Positions 16,561-25,436 of a DNA stretch of 64,000 nt are shown piece after piece. The position numbers and the translations under genes were made by a program. The DNA comes from an uncultured Candidatus Melainabacteria bacterium. GTDB taxonomy: Bacteria; Cyanobacteriota; Vampirovibrionia; Gastranaerophilales; Gastranaerophilaceae. Within the stretch, counting starts at the first letter, position 1. Every line of letters starts with the position of its first letter. The stretch is from assembly GCA_934700385.1 (NCBI GenBank), contig CAKUXO010000003.1, forward strand, positions 1-64,000, in the 5' to 3' direction. Below the pieces are notes generated by a model, which saw only the letters and a list, made by a program, of their open reading frames with translations, had not been told where the DNA came from and did no database searches.

Positions 16561-16739
16561 AGGTAAGCATGATTAAAAGCCCCTTGAAATAGACGGTTTT
16601 AAAATTGTCAATAAGTTTATAAAATGTTAAGTTTGTAAACTTGAGTTTTATCTAAATATCATTAAATATAACCTATTGTAAACTTTTTTTAACAATAATT
16701 TAGCTTGCAACTATCTGATAATTAGCTAGAATTAATACA

Positions 16740-16930
16740 TACCTAAGGAGTTAAAAAACTTTTTGAAAGGAGTGATGGCAAGCTTAAAAGTCGAGTATTT
16801 AGGAATGTTTTAATTAGATTGTTAATTAAGAAAAATTTAAAAAATTAAAAAAAATTATTAAAAAAGATTTATTAGGTTTACTACTAGACTTGGGTTATCC
16901 ATCCGGAATTTTTGCGGATGGATTTAATTT
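16740..16930 (+). ncRNA. Putative small transcription unit with terminator
   Basis: Within a 455-bp gap between genes, TTGCAA near 16706 and TAGAAT near 16728 with 16-nt spacing form a promoter; a perfect terminator-like hairpin stands at 16897-16923. The ~190-nt transcript would contain a 12-codon open frame with a good GAAAGGAG site (ATG at 16775, stop ending 16813, peptide MASLKVEYLGMF) and the string CTACTAGACTTGGG (16881-16894), which recurs at 27577-27590. Nothing else is recognisable in 16561-16739 or 16931-17000. It may be a small RNA, a leader-peptide unit or both. Confidence 0.4.
16897..16923 (+). terminator. Terminator-like hairpin
   Basis: A perfect 9-bp stem ATCCATCCG / CGGATGGAT with a 9-nt loop is followed by TTAATTTTTATT. 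It would end the small transcript from the promoter near 16706. Confidence 0.7.
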
Positions 16931-17015
16931 TTATTAAGATTATCTTGCAAAATTATCTTTAAGAGATTTAATAAAATATACAGACTGTCAGATTGGTTTA
17001 GTATAAACTATTATT

Positions 17016-18092
17016 ATGAGTTTTGATTTAAGTAAATATAATCTATTAAAAAAATATAACATTAATGTTGATGAAATCCCCATTATCAGCGACTCAGGCA
17101 TTGTTTTATCTTTTGAAGAAAAAGCTCTTATACTAGATAAACTTTTAGAAGCCCACGAGCTTGCTATTATAAACGTTAAAATGGGTAATATTACAGGGCG
17201 TGGTTTTGCTTCAAACATTTGTAGTTATGAAAATGTTTGGGCATTAGGAACAAATTTTAATAATACAAGAAATGACATTTCTTCAATTTGTGCTGAAAGA
17301 AGTGCAATTCTTGCCCTTTATAATAACGCATTATTAAATAAGTTAAAAAATCCTGAATTAAATTTTGATTTAAAAATTAAATATATTTGTATGGCGCCTT
17401 CAATTCCGCTGAATGAAATAGATAGAGCGGTTGTACCTTGTGAAGATTGCTTAAGTTGGCTTAATACAAACAGATTTTTTGATGATGAAACTTGCGTTTT
17501 CTGTTTTGAAAAAAATAATGAAGGTGTTTTATCTATTAAAATTTCAAAACTAATTGAACTTCTTCCTTTTAGAAATACCGATTTATCTTTTGAATTTAGT
17601 GAAAATAAAAAAATCAGATATTCTAAAAATGCGCAACTGGCATGTTCATATTGGGGAATTGAAACAAAAGATATTTTAACTGTTATGAAAAAAAATCATG
17701 AAGAATTTTTAAAATATAAATTTCAAAATATTTCAAAACAAAACATCGTTTGCTCAATTTTGGCAAACGATGAAGTTTTTTCATGCCAAAAATTAGATTG
17801 GACAAAAAGATGGTTTGTTGAACCCCTTGAAGTTGCAGCTTATAATGCTATTCAAAAATTTGGGCAAGATATTAAAATTTCAATGGTTTCATATTTAGGT
17901 AATCCAATTTCAAAAAATAATAACCACGAATTTAATGATGGTGTTGTATCAATTAAAAGTTTAGGAAGAATTAGACAAAAGTATGCTACCCCTGATACGA
18001 TTTTAGCTCTTAATTTAAAAGATGAAATTTATGTTGTTACAATGAGCGATTATCTTCCTCAAAAATTTATTCAAGGCTATAAAATTGTTTAA
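17016..18092 (+). CDS. Two-domain cytidine-deaminase-like protein
   Basis: A 358-residue protein. The N-terminal half has the zinc-dependent deaminase signature: CAERSAILAL near residue 91 (Cys-Ala-Glu) and PCEDCLSWL near 140 (P-C-x-x-C). The C-terminal half has a second similar-looking module with VEPLEVAAYNAI in the helix position, but it lacks the zinc ligands, as in the pseudo-domain of E. coli Cdd. Unlike Cdd, the CAE replaces HAE, as in the small CDA class. It may be a pyrimidine salvage deaminase or a divergent member with another substrate. A TATAAA box ends 8 nt before the ATG and no Shine-Dalgarno is seen. Confidence 0.7.
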   Translation: MSFDLSKYNLLKKYNINVDEIPIISDSGIVLSFEEKALILDKLLEAHELAIINVKMGNITGRGFASNICSYENVWALGTNFNNTRNDISSICAERSAILALYNNALLNKLKNPELNFDLKIKYICMAPSIPLNEIDRAVVPCEDCLSWLNTNRFFDDETCVFCFEKNNEGVLSIKISKLIELLPFRNTDLSFEFSENKKIRYSKNAQLACSYWGIETKDILTVMKKNHEEFLKYKFQNISKQNIVCSILANDEVFSCQKLDWTKRWFVEPLEVAAYNAIQKFGQDIKISMVSYLGNPISKNNNHEFNDGVVSIKSLGRIRQKYATPDTILALNLKDEIYVVTMSDYLPQKFIQGYKIV

Positions 18093-20210
18093 TTAATTAA
18101 AATATTCTTTAAATAATTCTTTAATTTCTTCATCTTCAATTGAATCAATGCCATTTGAATTATAAAGTTCAATTAATTCATTAGCCTTTTTAAATGCTTC
18201 TTTAAGTTCATCTACTCCTGCATTATTCCAAACACTTCTATTATATGTTTTTAAAACAACTTCTTCTTGTTTAGATAATTCTTTATTATCTTCATCTTTT
18301 TCAATAATTTTTGAAAGATAGCCATTATTTAGGGCAAGAATAGAAGCAACGTTTCTTGTTTTCGGGCAAAAATGCCAAACAAGTTTCATTCTTAAAGATT
18401 TAATTTTATTCATTAAATCAAGTTCTTTTTGCTTTTTAACTTTAATTTCTTCTTGTTTTTTTAATTTTTCTTCTTGCTTAAGCTGTTCTTTTAATTCTTT
18501 TTCAAATTGAATTTTTTGAATAAAATCTTGTGTTTTAGGATTTCTTTTGTCAACACGGATTGTTTCAGAATCTTTTATAAAAAGATATTCATCTATAATA
18601 TCAAGGTCGCCATCTTTAATATATTCTTTTAAATCTTTTTGGCTAACACCAATTTCTTTTGATAATTCAGCTAGGGTTAAAACTGGCGCTTTTTCCATTA
18701 TTTTATGGAATTTTTGAATATTGTTTTCACTTTGAAGATTGATAAATGTTCTATATTTTTTTCCTTTTAAAGTATCAACTTCTTCAATTCTTCCATCTAA
18801 AATTCCTTGTTCAACCATTTTTCTTAAAGAGGCGATATTTGAATAGCCCATTTTTTTAAGTTCAGAAGCCGGAATTTCTTTATTTTTTTGTTCATAGCAA
18901 AAGCCATAGCAATATTTTGATTTTTTAGGGGTTATTTTTTTATTTCTTTTTAATTCTTCTTCTAAAATCGCTTTGTTTTCATCTGTTAATTTAACCAGTT
19001 GTAGCGGATTTTCTGAAGTTTCATTTTTAAATTCTGTTAGGTTAAGTGGAAGTTCACGCACATCTTTTAATGGTATATGATACATTTTTGCAATAGCACT
19101 TAAAGTATCAATTTTAATATCATCTTTGAATAAAATATTGAATGTTTCTTTATTGGTTGGGTCATTTGTATCATATAAATCTTCAAAACCATCAAGATTA
19201 TTCAATAATCCCATTTTTTTCAATTCAAGGGTAATATTAATATTAAATTTTTCTTTTGGTAAATATTTAAAGTTTTCTTTATCATTTTTAAGAATATTTA
19301 AAATTTCATTTGATTTTAAAAGTGGCTCATAATATGGCGCTAAATATGGTTTATTTTGAAGAATATCAAGGTAGAAGTCAAAACTTTCTTTTAAATTATT
19401 TTTTCTTTTTTCATAAGTGTTAATTTTTTGATTAACTCCATTTTCTTCAATTTGAAAACGTTCATCAAGCATGATTTTTGATTTTTCAATGTCTTCATTT
19501 GATGTATGGATTATTGAAGCAATAAGTTGACCTAAATATTCTGCGTCACTTTCTTTTAGATTATTTTCTTTTTTAAGAATTTTAGTTGCAATTGTGGTTA
19601 TTTCGCTTGATTGATATTGTAAACCTAATAAACTACTTTTCTTTCTTGAAATTAAAACTTTTACATTATGCAGAGTATCAAGCCCGAGTTTATAAAGTTC
19701 TTGGTTAGATAAATCTTTAGAATCAACTTTTGATTCATCTTTATAATTATATTTTTTGATTAATTTTTTTAAATCAGTATGATTAATGTCAATTAATTCA
19801 AATTTTCCATTAAGTTCATATTCAATTTTTTCTTGAACTTTACTTAAAGTGTTAATTTTATCTTGCAAGATTAATTTTTGCTCTTGTCTTTCTTTGATTG
19901 CAGGTTTAATTTTTGTTAAAAATTTATCGTTATATAATAACTTTTCTAAAATATTGTGTTCATTTTGAAGTTTTTCTTTTTCAAGTGTAAAAGTTCTTAT
20001 CGCTTTATTATAATAATTAATTTTTGCATTAACTTTTCCTTTAACCCTTGCTTTTTCTTGTTTATAAAAATCTGATTTTTCTCTATCTTCTTGCTTTTCA
20101 AAGGTATCAGGAATATTACCTTTAAAAATAATAGGGTTTTGATTAAATTTATTTAATTTAAAATTTTGCGGTTTTATATTTATTAAACCAAAGTTTCTAA
20201 TTAAACTCAT
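18093..20210 (-). CDS. Large coiled-coil protein with HTH-like repeats and an N-terminal FKGN motif
   Basis: A 705-residue protein I cannot name. The N-terminus is Asn/Lys-rich and carries NPIIFKGN near residue 25. Long charged helices with coiled-coil character follow (about 50-150 and 575-600, with a KQEEKLKKQEEIKVKKQKE-type stretch). In the middle are winged-helix-like units such as LTLAELSKEIGVSQKDLKEY near 510 and a GRIEEVDTLKGKKYRT segment just before it, suggesting recognition of DNA or of a modular target. No enzyme motif or membrane span is visible. It is monocistronic and ends against the deaminase-like gene. The FKG-type motif recurs in two other proteins of the window. Confidence 0.6.
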   Translation of the reverse strand: MSLIRNFGLINIKPQNFKLNKFNQNPIIFKGNIPDTFEKQEDREKSDFYKQEKARVKGKVNAKINYYNKAIRTFTLEKEKLQNEHNILEKLLYNDKFLTKIKPAIKERQEQKLILQDKINTLSKVQEKIEYELNGKFELIDINHTDLKKLIKKYNYKDESKVDSKDLSNQELYKLGLDTLHNVKVLISRKKSSLLGLQYQSSEITTIATKILKKENNLKESDAEYLGQLIASIIHTSNEDIEKSKIMLDERFQIEENGVNQKINTYEKRKNNLKESFDFYLDILQNKPYLAPYYEPLLKSNEILNILKNDKENFKYLPKEKFNINITLELKKMGLLNNLDGFEDLYDTNDPTNKETFNILFKDDIKIDTLSAIAKMYHIPLKDVRELPLNLTEFKNETSENPLQLVKLTDENKAILEEELKRNKKITPKKSKYCYGFCYEQKNKEIPASELKKMGYSNIASLRKMVEQGILDGRIEEVDTLKGKKYRTFINLQSENNIQKFHKIMEKAPVLTLAELSKEIGVSQKDLKEYIKDGDLDIIDEYLFIKDSETIRVDKRNPKTQDFIQKIQFEKELKEQLKQEEKLKKQEEIKVKKQKELDLMNKIKSLRMKLVWHFCPKTRNVASILALNNGYLSKIIEKDEDNKELSKQEEVVLKTYNRSVWNNAGVDELKEAFKKANELIELYNSNGIDSIEDEEIKELFKEYFN

Positions 20211-20392
20211 AACTTTTCCATTTTGTTGTGTGACCTAGATTATAAGGTATGTGAATAAATTTTTTTTACAAAAAACAGGCATGGGTTAAGTTTTGTAAAT
20301 AAATTTTTAAAAAAATAAAAAATTAGCAAAAAAAATTATTTAGAAATTTTGTAGATATGTAAACATAGAGTTAACAAAAAGCAAAAAACTTG

Positions 20393-20420
20393 TTGACTAC
20401 CGATTTTGTTTATTATACGC
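20393..20420 (+). promoter_or_regulatory. Promoter of the S10 ribosomal operon
   Basis: TTGACT (20393-20398) and TATACG (20415-20420) with 16-nt spacing, about 50 nt upstream of rpsJ. The predicted leader is only ~40 nt, too short for a classical L4-binding S10 leader. Confidence 0.6.
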
Positions 20421-20468
20421 TAAAGTGTACGAATGTATTAGATTACAAGAAAAGGTAATAAAAACAAA

Positions 20469-20786
20469 ATGAGCACAGCAAAAAGACAAAGAATCAGAGT
20501 ATGTTTAAAAGCATACGATCATCAATTAATTGATACTTCTGCTCAAAAAATTGTAGATACTGCGAAAAGAACTGACGCTTCTGTTTCAGGTCCTATCCCA
20601 ATGCCTACAAAACGTAGAGTATATTGTGTACTTCGTTCACCTCACGTTGATAAAAAATCTCGTGAACACTTTGAAATGAGAACACATAAAAGAATTATCG
20701 ATATTTATGATCCAACTCAACAAACTACTGAAGAATTATCTAGAATGGATCTTCCTTCAGGAGTTGACATTGAAGTAAAACTATAA
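20469..20786 (+). CDS. rpsJ: 30S ribosomal protein S10
   Basis: 105 residues, normal length. IRVCLKAYDHQLIDTSAQKIV and the C-terminal RMDLPSGVDIEVKL are diagnostic; the HKRIIDIYDPT block fits the loop that also binds NusB. First gene of the S10 operon. It is unusual in being separated from rplC by 144 bp with a hairpin in between. Confidence 0.97.
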   Translation: MSTAKRQRIRVCLKAYDHQLIDTSAQKIVDTAKRTDASVSGPIPMPTKRRVYCVLRSPHVDKKSREHFEMRTHKRIIDIYDPTQQTTEELSRMDLPSGVDIEVKL

Positions 20787-20930
20787 TTACTTCAAAATTT
20801 TAAGACACATGACAATTTAATATTAATGTGATCTATGTAAAAGCGGAGTTTGCGCTAAACGCAAACAAAGTAAGTAAGTACAAACAAGAGAAACACTTTA
20901 TAAGTAGCTCTCACAACAGAAAGGTTTAAC
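20787..20930 (+). promoter_or_regulatory. rpsJ-rplC intergenic region with hairpin
   Basis: A 144-bp gap inside an otherwise tightly packed operon. It contains the perfect stem GTTTGCG / CGCAAAC (20849-20867, 5-nt loop) and a stretch of GTAAG repeats, then the rplC ribosome binding site GAAAGG. It may be a ribosomal-protein binding or processing site. Confidence 0.4.
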
Positions 20931-21566
20931 ATGACAATCGGTGTTATTGGAACTAAAATTGGAATGACACAAATTTATAACGAAGAAGGATTATGTATTC
21001 CTGTTACCGTTATTGCCGTTGAAGAAGCTGTTGTTACTCAAGTTAAAACTAAAGAAACTGATGGCTATGAAGCTATTCAAGTGGGCGTAGTTGCAGCTAA
21101 AGAAAAACACTTAACAAAAGCTCAAATCGGTCATTTCAAGAAAAATAATCTCGAATACTTCAGACACTTACAAGAATTTAGAGTAGAAGACGCTTCTAAA
21201 TTTGAAGTAGGTCAAAAAATTTGTCTAGAAGCTTTAGAAAATGTTGAAAAAGTAGATGTTACAGGCCGTTCAATCGGTAAAGGATTTCAAGGTACAGTTA
21301 AAAGACACAACTTTTCACGTGGACCTATGGGACACGGTTCTAAAAACCACAGAGAACCTGGTTCAATTGGTGCTGGTACCACTCCTAGCCGTGTTGTAAA
21401 AGGTAAAAGAATGGCTGGCAACATGGGTAACGAAAAAGTAACGGTTAGAAAATTAAGCGTTGCAAAAGTTATTGCCGAAAAGAAATTATTATTGGTTAAA
21501 GGTGCAATTCCAGGGCCTGAAGGCAAATTAGTTACCGTAAAACCTACAAGGACCAAATGGAATTAG
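20931..21566 (+). CDS. rplC: 50S ribosomal protein L3
   Basis: 211 residues. GVIGTKIGMTQIYNEEG at the start, VTGRSIGKGFQGTVKRHNF and GHGSKNHREPGSIG are the conserved L3 blocks that reach the peptidyl transferase centre. A GAAAGG site 7 nt before the ATG supports this start. It overlaps nothing and is followed 10 bp later by rplD. Confidence 0.97.
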   Translation: MTIGVIGTKIGMTQIYNEEGLCIPVTVIAVEEAVVTQVKTKETDGYEAIQVGVVAAKEKHLTKAQIGHFKKNNLEYFRHLQEFRVEDASKFEVGQKICLEALENVEKVDVTGRSIGKGFQGTVKRHNFSRGPMGHGSKNHREPGSIGAGTTPSRVVKGKRMAGNMGNEKVTVRKLSVAKVIAEKKLLLVKGAIPGPEGKLVTVKPTRTKWN

Positions 21567-21575
21567 AGGTGCGCA

Positions 21576-22226
21576 ATGACAAAAAATATTGAAAATAAAA
21601 CAGTAAAAATCTTATCTACACAAGGTTCTGAATTAGGACAAATTGAACTTCAAGGTTCAGTATTTGGTGTAGAACCTAATACGCACGTTATGTACCTTGC
21701 TCTTAAAAGACAATTAAACAATGCAAGAGCAGGCTTAGCAAGTGCAAAAACTAGAGCTGAAGTTTCTGGTGGTGGTAAAAAACCATGGAAACAAAAAGGT
21801 ACTGGTAGAGCAAGAGCTGGTTCATTAAGAAGCCCATTATTCAGAGGCGGCGGAGTTATCTTTGGACCTAAACCAAGAAGCTATGAAACTGCACTTCCTC
21901 AAAAAGCTAGAAAATTAGCTCTTAAATCTGCTCTAAGCGCAAAACTTGAATCAATGACAATTGTTAAAGATTTTTCAGAAATTTCTGAAGCTAAAACAAA
22001 AGTTATGGCTAAAGTTTTAAAAGATTTAAATGCTACAGGTAAAATTTTAATTATTGCTGATTTAGCAGCTGAAGAAAACAAAAACCTTGTATTATCTGCA
22101 AGAAACATTCCTTCAGTAAAATTATTATTACCATCTAACTTAAATGTAAAAGACATTGTTGAAGCTGATACAATTATTGCTACTGAATCGGCAATCAACT
22201 CTATTACCGAAAGGTTGGCAAAATAA
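21576..22226 (+). CDS. rplD: 50S ribosomal protein L4
   Basis: 216 residues. SGGGKKPWKQKGTGRARAG and SPLFRGGGVIFGPKPR are the loop blocks that line the exit tunnel. L4 is the autogenous regulator of this operon in E. coli; whether that holds here is unknown. Its stop overlaps the rplW start by one base (TAATG). Confidence 0.97.
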   Translation: MTKNIENKTVKILSTQGSELGQIELQGSVFGVEPNTHVMYLALKRQLNNARAGLASAKTRAEVSGGGKKPWKQKGTGRARAGSLRSPLFRGGGVIFGPKPRSYETALPQKARKLALKSALSAKLESMTIVKDFSEISEAKTKVMAKVLKDLNATGKILIIADLAAEENKNLVLSARNIPSVKLLLPSNLNVKDIVEADTIIATESAINSITERLAK

Positions 22227-22534
22227 TGACAAATGCAAACATCAACAAAGAAAGATTATATGAAGTAATTAAAAAGCCTATCATCACTGAAAAATCAATG
22301 ATGGCTACAGCTAACAATACTTATACTTTTGAAGTTAAAAAAGATGCTTCTAAAGTTGAAATTGCACAAGCTGTTGAATTGGCTTATCCAAACCGCAAAG
22401 TTAAGAAAGTTAGAACGGTTTACATGCCTTCTCACCAAAAAAGAATGGGCATGAAATTTGGCAGAACACAATCAGGAAAAAAAGCTATTGTTACAATAGT
22501 TGGTGATCCTATTGAAGAATTGACAGGAGTATAA
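22226..22534 (+). CDS. rplW: 50S ribosomal protein L23
   Basis: 102 residues, normal length. VIKKPIITEKSM near the start and VRTVYMPSHQKRMG in the middle are characteristic. L23 sits at the tunnel exit and docks trigger factor and SRP. Coupled to rplD by a 1-bp overlap. Confidence 0.97.
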   Translation: MTNANINKERLYEVIKKPIITEKSMMATANNTYTFEVKKDASKVEIAQAVELAYPNRKVKKVRTVYMPSHQKRMGMKFGRTQSGKKAIVTIVGDPIEELTGV

Positions 22535-22538
22535 GATT

Positions 22539-23366
22539 ATGGCAACTAGAAAAATTAATCCAACTTCGCCCGGTCAACGTGGTATGACAAGACCGGATTA
22601 TTCCGAAATTACAACTTCTGCTCCTGAAAAATCTTTGGTTAAATCTTTAACTAAATCAGGCGGTAGAAATAATACAGGAAGAATTACAACTCGTCATATC
22701 GGTGGCGGTCATAAAAGAGCTTACCGTGTAATCGATTTCAAAAGAAACAAAATCGGTATCCAAGGTACAGTTATGACAATTGAATACGATCCTAACAGAA
22801 ACGTTAGAATTTGTTTAATCAATTACGCTGATGGCGAAAAAAGATATATTTTATGCCCAGAAGGCTTAAAAGTTGGAGATAAAGTTATCTCTGGTCCTGA
22901 TGCTGATATCGTTGCAGGTAACGCACTTCCTCTAGATTCAATCCCTCTAGGTGCTTTGATTCATAACATTGAATTAAGACCTGGTAGAGGTGGTAAAATG
23001 GCTAGAAGTGCAGGTAACTCAGCTCAACTTATGGCTAAAGAAGGCGATTATGTTACATTAAAACTTCCATCTTCAGAAATGAGAATGGTTAGAAAAGATT
23101 GTTATGCAACAATCGGTGTTTTAGGTAACGCTGAATACAAAAACTTATCAACTGGTAAAGCAGGTAGAACTCGTTACTTAGGTATTAAACCAACAGTACG
23201 TGGTGTAACAATGAACCCTGTTGATCACCCTCACGGTGGTGGTGAAGGTAAAACCGGTCCCGGTGGTAACCCGAAAACTCCTTGGGGTAAACCTGCTCTT
23301 GGTTACAAAACTCGTAACAAGAAAAAGGCTTCAAATAAGTTGATAGTAAGAAGAAGAAAAAAATAG
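22539..23366 (+). CDS. rplB: 50S ribosomal protein L2
   Basis: 275 residues, normal length. TTRHIGGGHKRAYR, VHNIE-type LIHNIELRPGRGG and the C-terminal NPVDHPHGGGEGKTGPGG with the essential His are present. L2 bridges the subunits near the peptidyl transferase centre. Confidence 0.98.
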   Translation: MATRKINPTSPGQRGMTRPDYSEITTSAPEKSLVKSLTKSGGRNNTGRITTRHIGGGHKRAYRVIDFKRNKIGIQGTVMTIEYDPNRNVRICLINYADGEKRYILCPEGLKVGDKVISGPDADIVAGNALPLDSIPLGALIHNIELRPGRGGKMARSAGNSAQLMAKEGDYVTLKLPSSEMRMVRKDCYATIGVLGNAEYKNLSTGKAGRTRYLGIKPTVRGVTMNPVDHPHGGGEGKTGPGGNPKTPWGKPALGYKTRNKKKASNKLIVRRRKK

Positions 23367-23380
23367 GAGAACATAAATAG

Positions 23381-23659
23381 ATGGCTCGTTCATTAAAAAA
23401 AGGTCCATACGTTCATCCATCTTTAGAAAAAAAGATTGATGCAATGAATGAAAAAAACGAAAAGAAAGTTATAAAAACTTGGTCAAGAGCTTCTATGATT
23501 GTGCCTACAATGCTAGGTCACACAATTGCAGTTCATAACGGTAAATCTCACGTACCGGTTTATGTTACCGAACAAATGGTAGGACATAAATTAGGCGAAT
23601 TCGCATTTACAAGAACATACAGAGGTCACGCTGCTGATAAAACAGCTAAGAAAAAATAA
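23381..23659 (+). CDS. rpsS: 30S ribosomal protein S19
   Basis: 92 residues. MARSLKKGPYVHPSLEKKI, TWSRASMIVPTMLGHTIAVHNG-type blocks and GEFAFTRTYRGH identify S19, which contacts the head of the 30S subunit. AGGAG-type site in the rplB-rpsS gap. Confidence 0.97.
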   Translation: MARSLKKGPYVHPSLEKKIDAMNEKNEKKVIKTWSRASMIVPTMLGHTIAVHNGKSHVPVYVTEQMVGHKLGEFAFTRTYRGHAADKTAKKK

Positions 23660-23690
23660 TAATTAGAAATAATTTTAAGGAAATAATGAA

Positions 23691-24026
23691 ATGCAAGAAG
23701 CTATATCAAAACAAACAGATATTAAAATGACGGTTAGGAAAATTCGCAGAGTGATTAACCTAATCCGTGGCAAGAAGGCAACTGAAGCTTTAAGAATGTT
23801 AAAGTTCATGCCATATTTTGCAGCTAGAATAGTTGAAAAAAACTTAAATGCTGCTATCGCCAATGCTTCTGAAAAATTCGGAGCAACGGCAGATGTACTT
23901 AAAATTTCTGAAATTTTTGCTGATGAAGCTCCTACTTACAGACGAGTAAGACCTAGAGCTCAAGGCAGAATGTATAAGAGATTAAAAAGAACATCTCATC
24001 TAACAGTGAAAGTAGCAAAGGACTAG
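23691..24026 (+). CDS. rplV: 50S ribosomal protein L22
   Basis: 111 residues, normal length. VRKIRRVINLIRGKKATEAL at the N-terminus and the tunnel-lining RRVRPRAQGRMYKRLKRTSH near the C-terminus are diagnostic. Preceded by AAGGAAATAATGAA. Confidence 0.97.
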   Translation: MQEAISKQTDIKMTVRKIRRVINLIRGKKATEALRMLKFMPYFAARIVEKNLNAAIANASEKFGATADVLKISEIFADEAPTYRRVRPRAQGRMYKRLKRTSHLTVKVAKD

Positions 24027-24035
24027 GAGAAAGAC

Positions 24036-24785
24036 ATGGGACAAAAGACACATCCAACCGGATTTAGAGTAGGGATAATTGAACCATGGGTTTCTACATG
24101 GTTTGCTAAAAAAGGTCAATATGCGCTTAACATCGCACAAGACGCTAAAATTAGAAAATTCATTAAGAAAAAACTATATACTGCTGGTGTTTCAAGAATT
24201 AACATCGCAAGAAAAGCTAACAATGTAAACATCACTGTTGTTACTGCAAAACCCGGTATCGTTGTAGGACGTGGCGGACAAGGTATTGATGAATTAAGAG
24301 CAGCTGTTCAAAAATTAATCAAAACTCAAGCAGTTACAATTGACGTTGTTGAAGTTGCTAGAATTGATGTTGATGCACAATTAGTTGCTGAAAATATCGC
24401 ATTACAATTAGAAAAACGTATTGCTTTCAGACGTGCTATGAAACAAGCTATGCAAAGAACAATGCGTGCCGGCGTTCAAGGTATCAAAGTTATGGTATCT
24501 GGTCGTTTAGGTGGTGCTGAAATTGCAAGATCTGAATGGGCTAAAGAAGGTAGAATTCCTCTACAAACTCTTAGAGCTGACGTTCAATATGGTTTTGCTG
24601 AAGCTGATACAATAATGGGTAAAATCGGCGTAAAAGTTTGGGTATTCAAAGGTGACTTATTACCTGGAGAAAAAGCTGATCAAAACATTAAAGCTAAAAA
24701 GCCTGCCGCTAAAGAAAACAATCGTTTTCAAAGACGTCCAAGACGTGGTGAACAACAAGAAGCTCCAAAAAGCGAGCAAGCATAA
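24036..24785 (+). CDS. rpsC: 30S ribosomal protein S3
   Basis: 249 residues. GQKTHPTGFRVGI opens the protein; a type II KH domain shows VVGRGGQGIDELR near residue 80; GRLGGAEIARSEWAKEGRIP is the mRNA-entry block. The C-terminal ~35 residues (NIKAKKPAAKE to the end) form a basic, Gln-rich tail, slightly longer than in E. coli. Confidence 0.97.
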   Translation: MGQKTHPTGFRVGIIEPWVSTWFAKKGQYALNIAQDAKIRKFIKKKLYTAGVSRINIARKANNVNITVVTAKPGIVVGRGGQGIDELRAAVQKLIKTQAVTIDVVEVARIDVDAQLVAENIALQLEKRIAFRRAMKQAMQRTMRAGVQGIKVMVSGRLGGAEIARSEWAKEGRIPLQTLRADVQYGFAEADTIMGKIGVKVWVFKGDLLPGEKADQNIKAKKPAAKENNRFQRRPRRGEQQEAPKSEQA

Positions 24786-24813
24786 CTAAGAAATAATTAG
24801 GAGAAATATAAAA

Positions 24814-25218
24814 ATGTTAATGCCTAAAAAGACAAAGTTTCGTAAAAAAATGAAAGGCAATATGAAGGGATGTGAAACCAGAGGTTGTCAAATCGAACTA
24901 GGGCAATATGGTTTACAAGCACTTGAACCTGCTTGGATTACTTCAAGACAAATAGAAGCTGCACGTCGTGTTATCACAAGAAAAATCAAACGTGGCGGTA
25001 ATGTTTGGATTAAAATCTTCCCTGATAAACCAATTACTAAAAAACCTGCCGAAACTCGTATGGGTAAAGGTAAAGGTAACCCTGAATACTGGGTTGCTGT
25101 TGTTAAACCTGGCAGAATTTTATTTGAAGTAGCTTTTGATATTAGAGAAGAAGCTATTGAAGCACTAAACTTAGCTGCTCAAAAATTGCCTATCAAATTA
25201 AGAGTAGTAGAAAAGTAG
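24814..25218 (+). CDS. rplP: 50S ribosomal protein L16
   Basis: 134 residues. It begins MLMPKKTKFRKKMKG, the usual bacterial start, so the ATG at 24814 rather than the MPK codon two residues later is preferred; GAGAAATATAAAA precedes it. ARRVITRKIKRGG and RMGKGKGNPEYWVAVVKPG are diagnostic. Confidence 0.97.
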   Translation: MLMPKKTKFRKKMKGNMKGCETRGCQIELGQYGLQALEPAWITSRQIEAARRVITRKIKRGGNVWIKIFPDKPITKKPAETRMGKGKGNPEYWVAVVKPGRILFEVAFDIREEAIEALNLAAQKLPIKLRVVEK

Positions 25219-25227
25219 GTACAAAGA

Positions 25228-25425
25228 ATGAAACTTCAAGAAATAAAAGAAAAAACAGTTGATGAATTAAAAGATTTAATTCTTGAATCTAAAAAAGAAT
25301 TATTTACTTTAAAAATGAGTCACAATAAATTAAAACAGCTTGAAAACACTGCTTCAATCAGAAATAAAAAAAGAGAAATTGCACGTGCTAAAACTGTTTT
25401 AAGACAAAAAGAACAACAAGCATAA
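25228..25425 (+). CDS. rpmC: 50S ribosomal protein L29
   Basis: 65 residues, two-helix hairpin: KEKTVDELKDLILESKKELF and NTASIRNKKREIARAKTVL. It lies between rplP and rpsQ as in most bacteria, at the tunnel exit next to L23. Confidence 0.95.
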   Translation: MKLQEIKEKTVDELKDLILESKKELFTLKMSHNKLKQLENTASIRNKKREIARAKTVLRQKEQQA

Positions 25426-25436
25426 GGAATTAATAA

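Noticed and set aside
16561..17015. 6S RNA, tmRNA or SRP RNA in the gap after chrA
   Set aside because: The ends do not pair into a 6S-like rod, there is no tRNA-like end with a tag frame, and the SRP Alu/4.5S core is absent.
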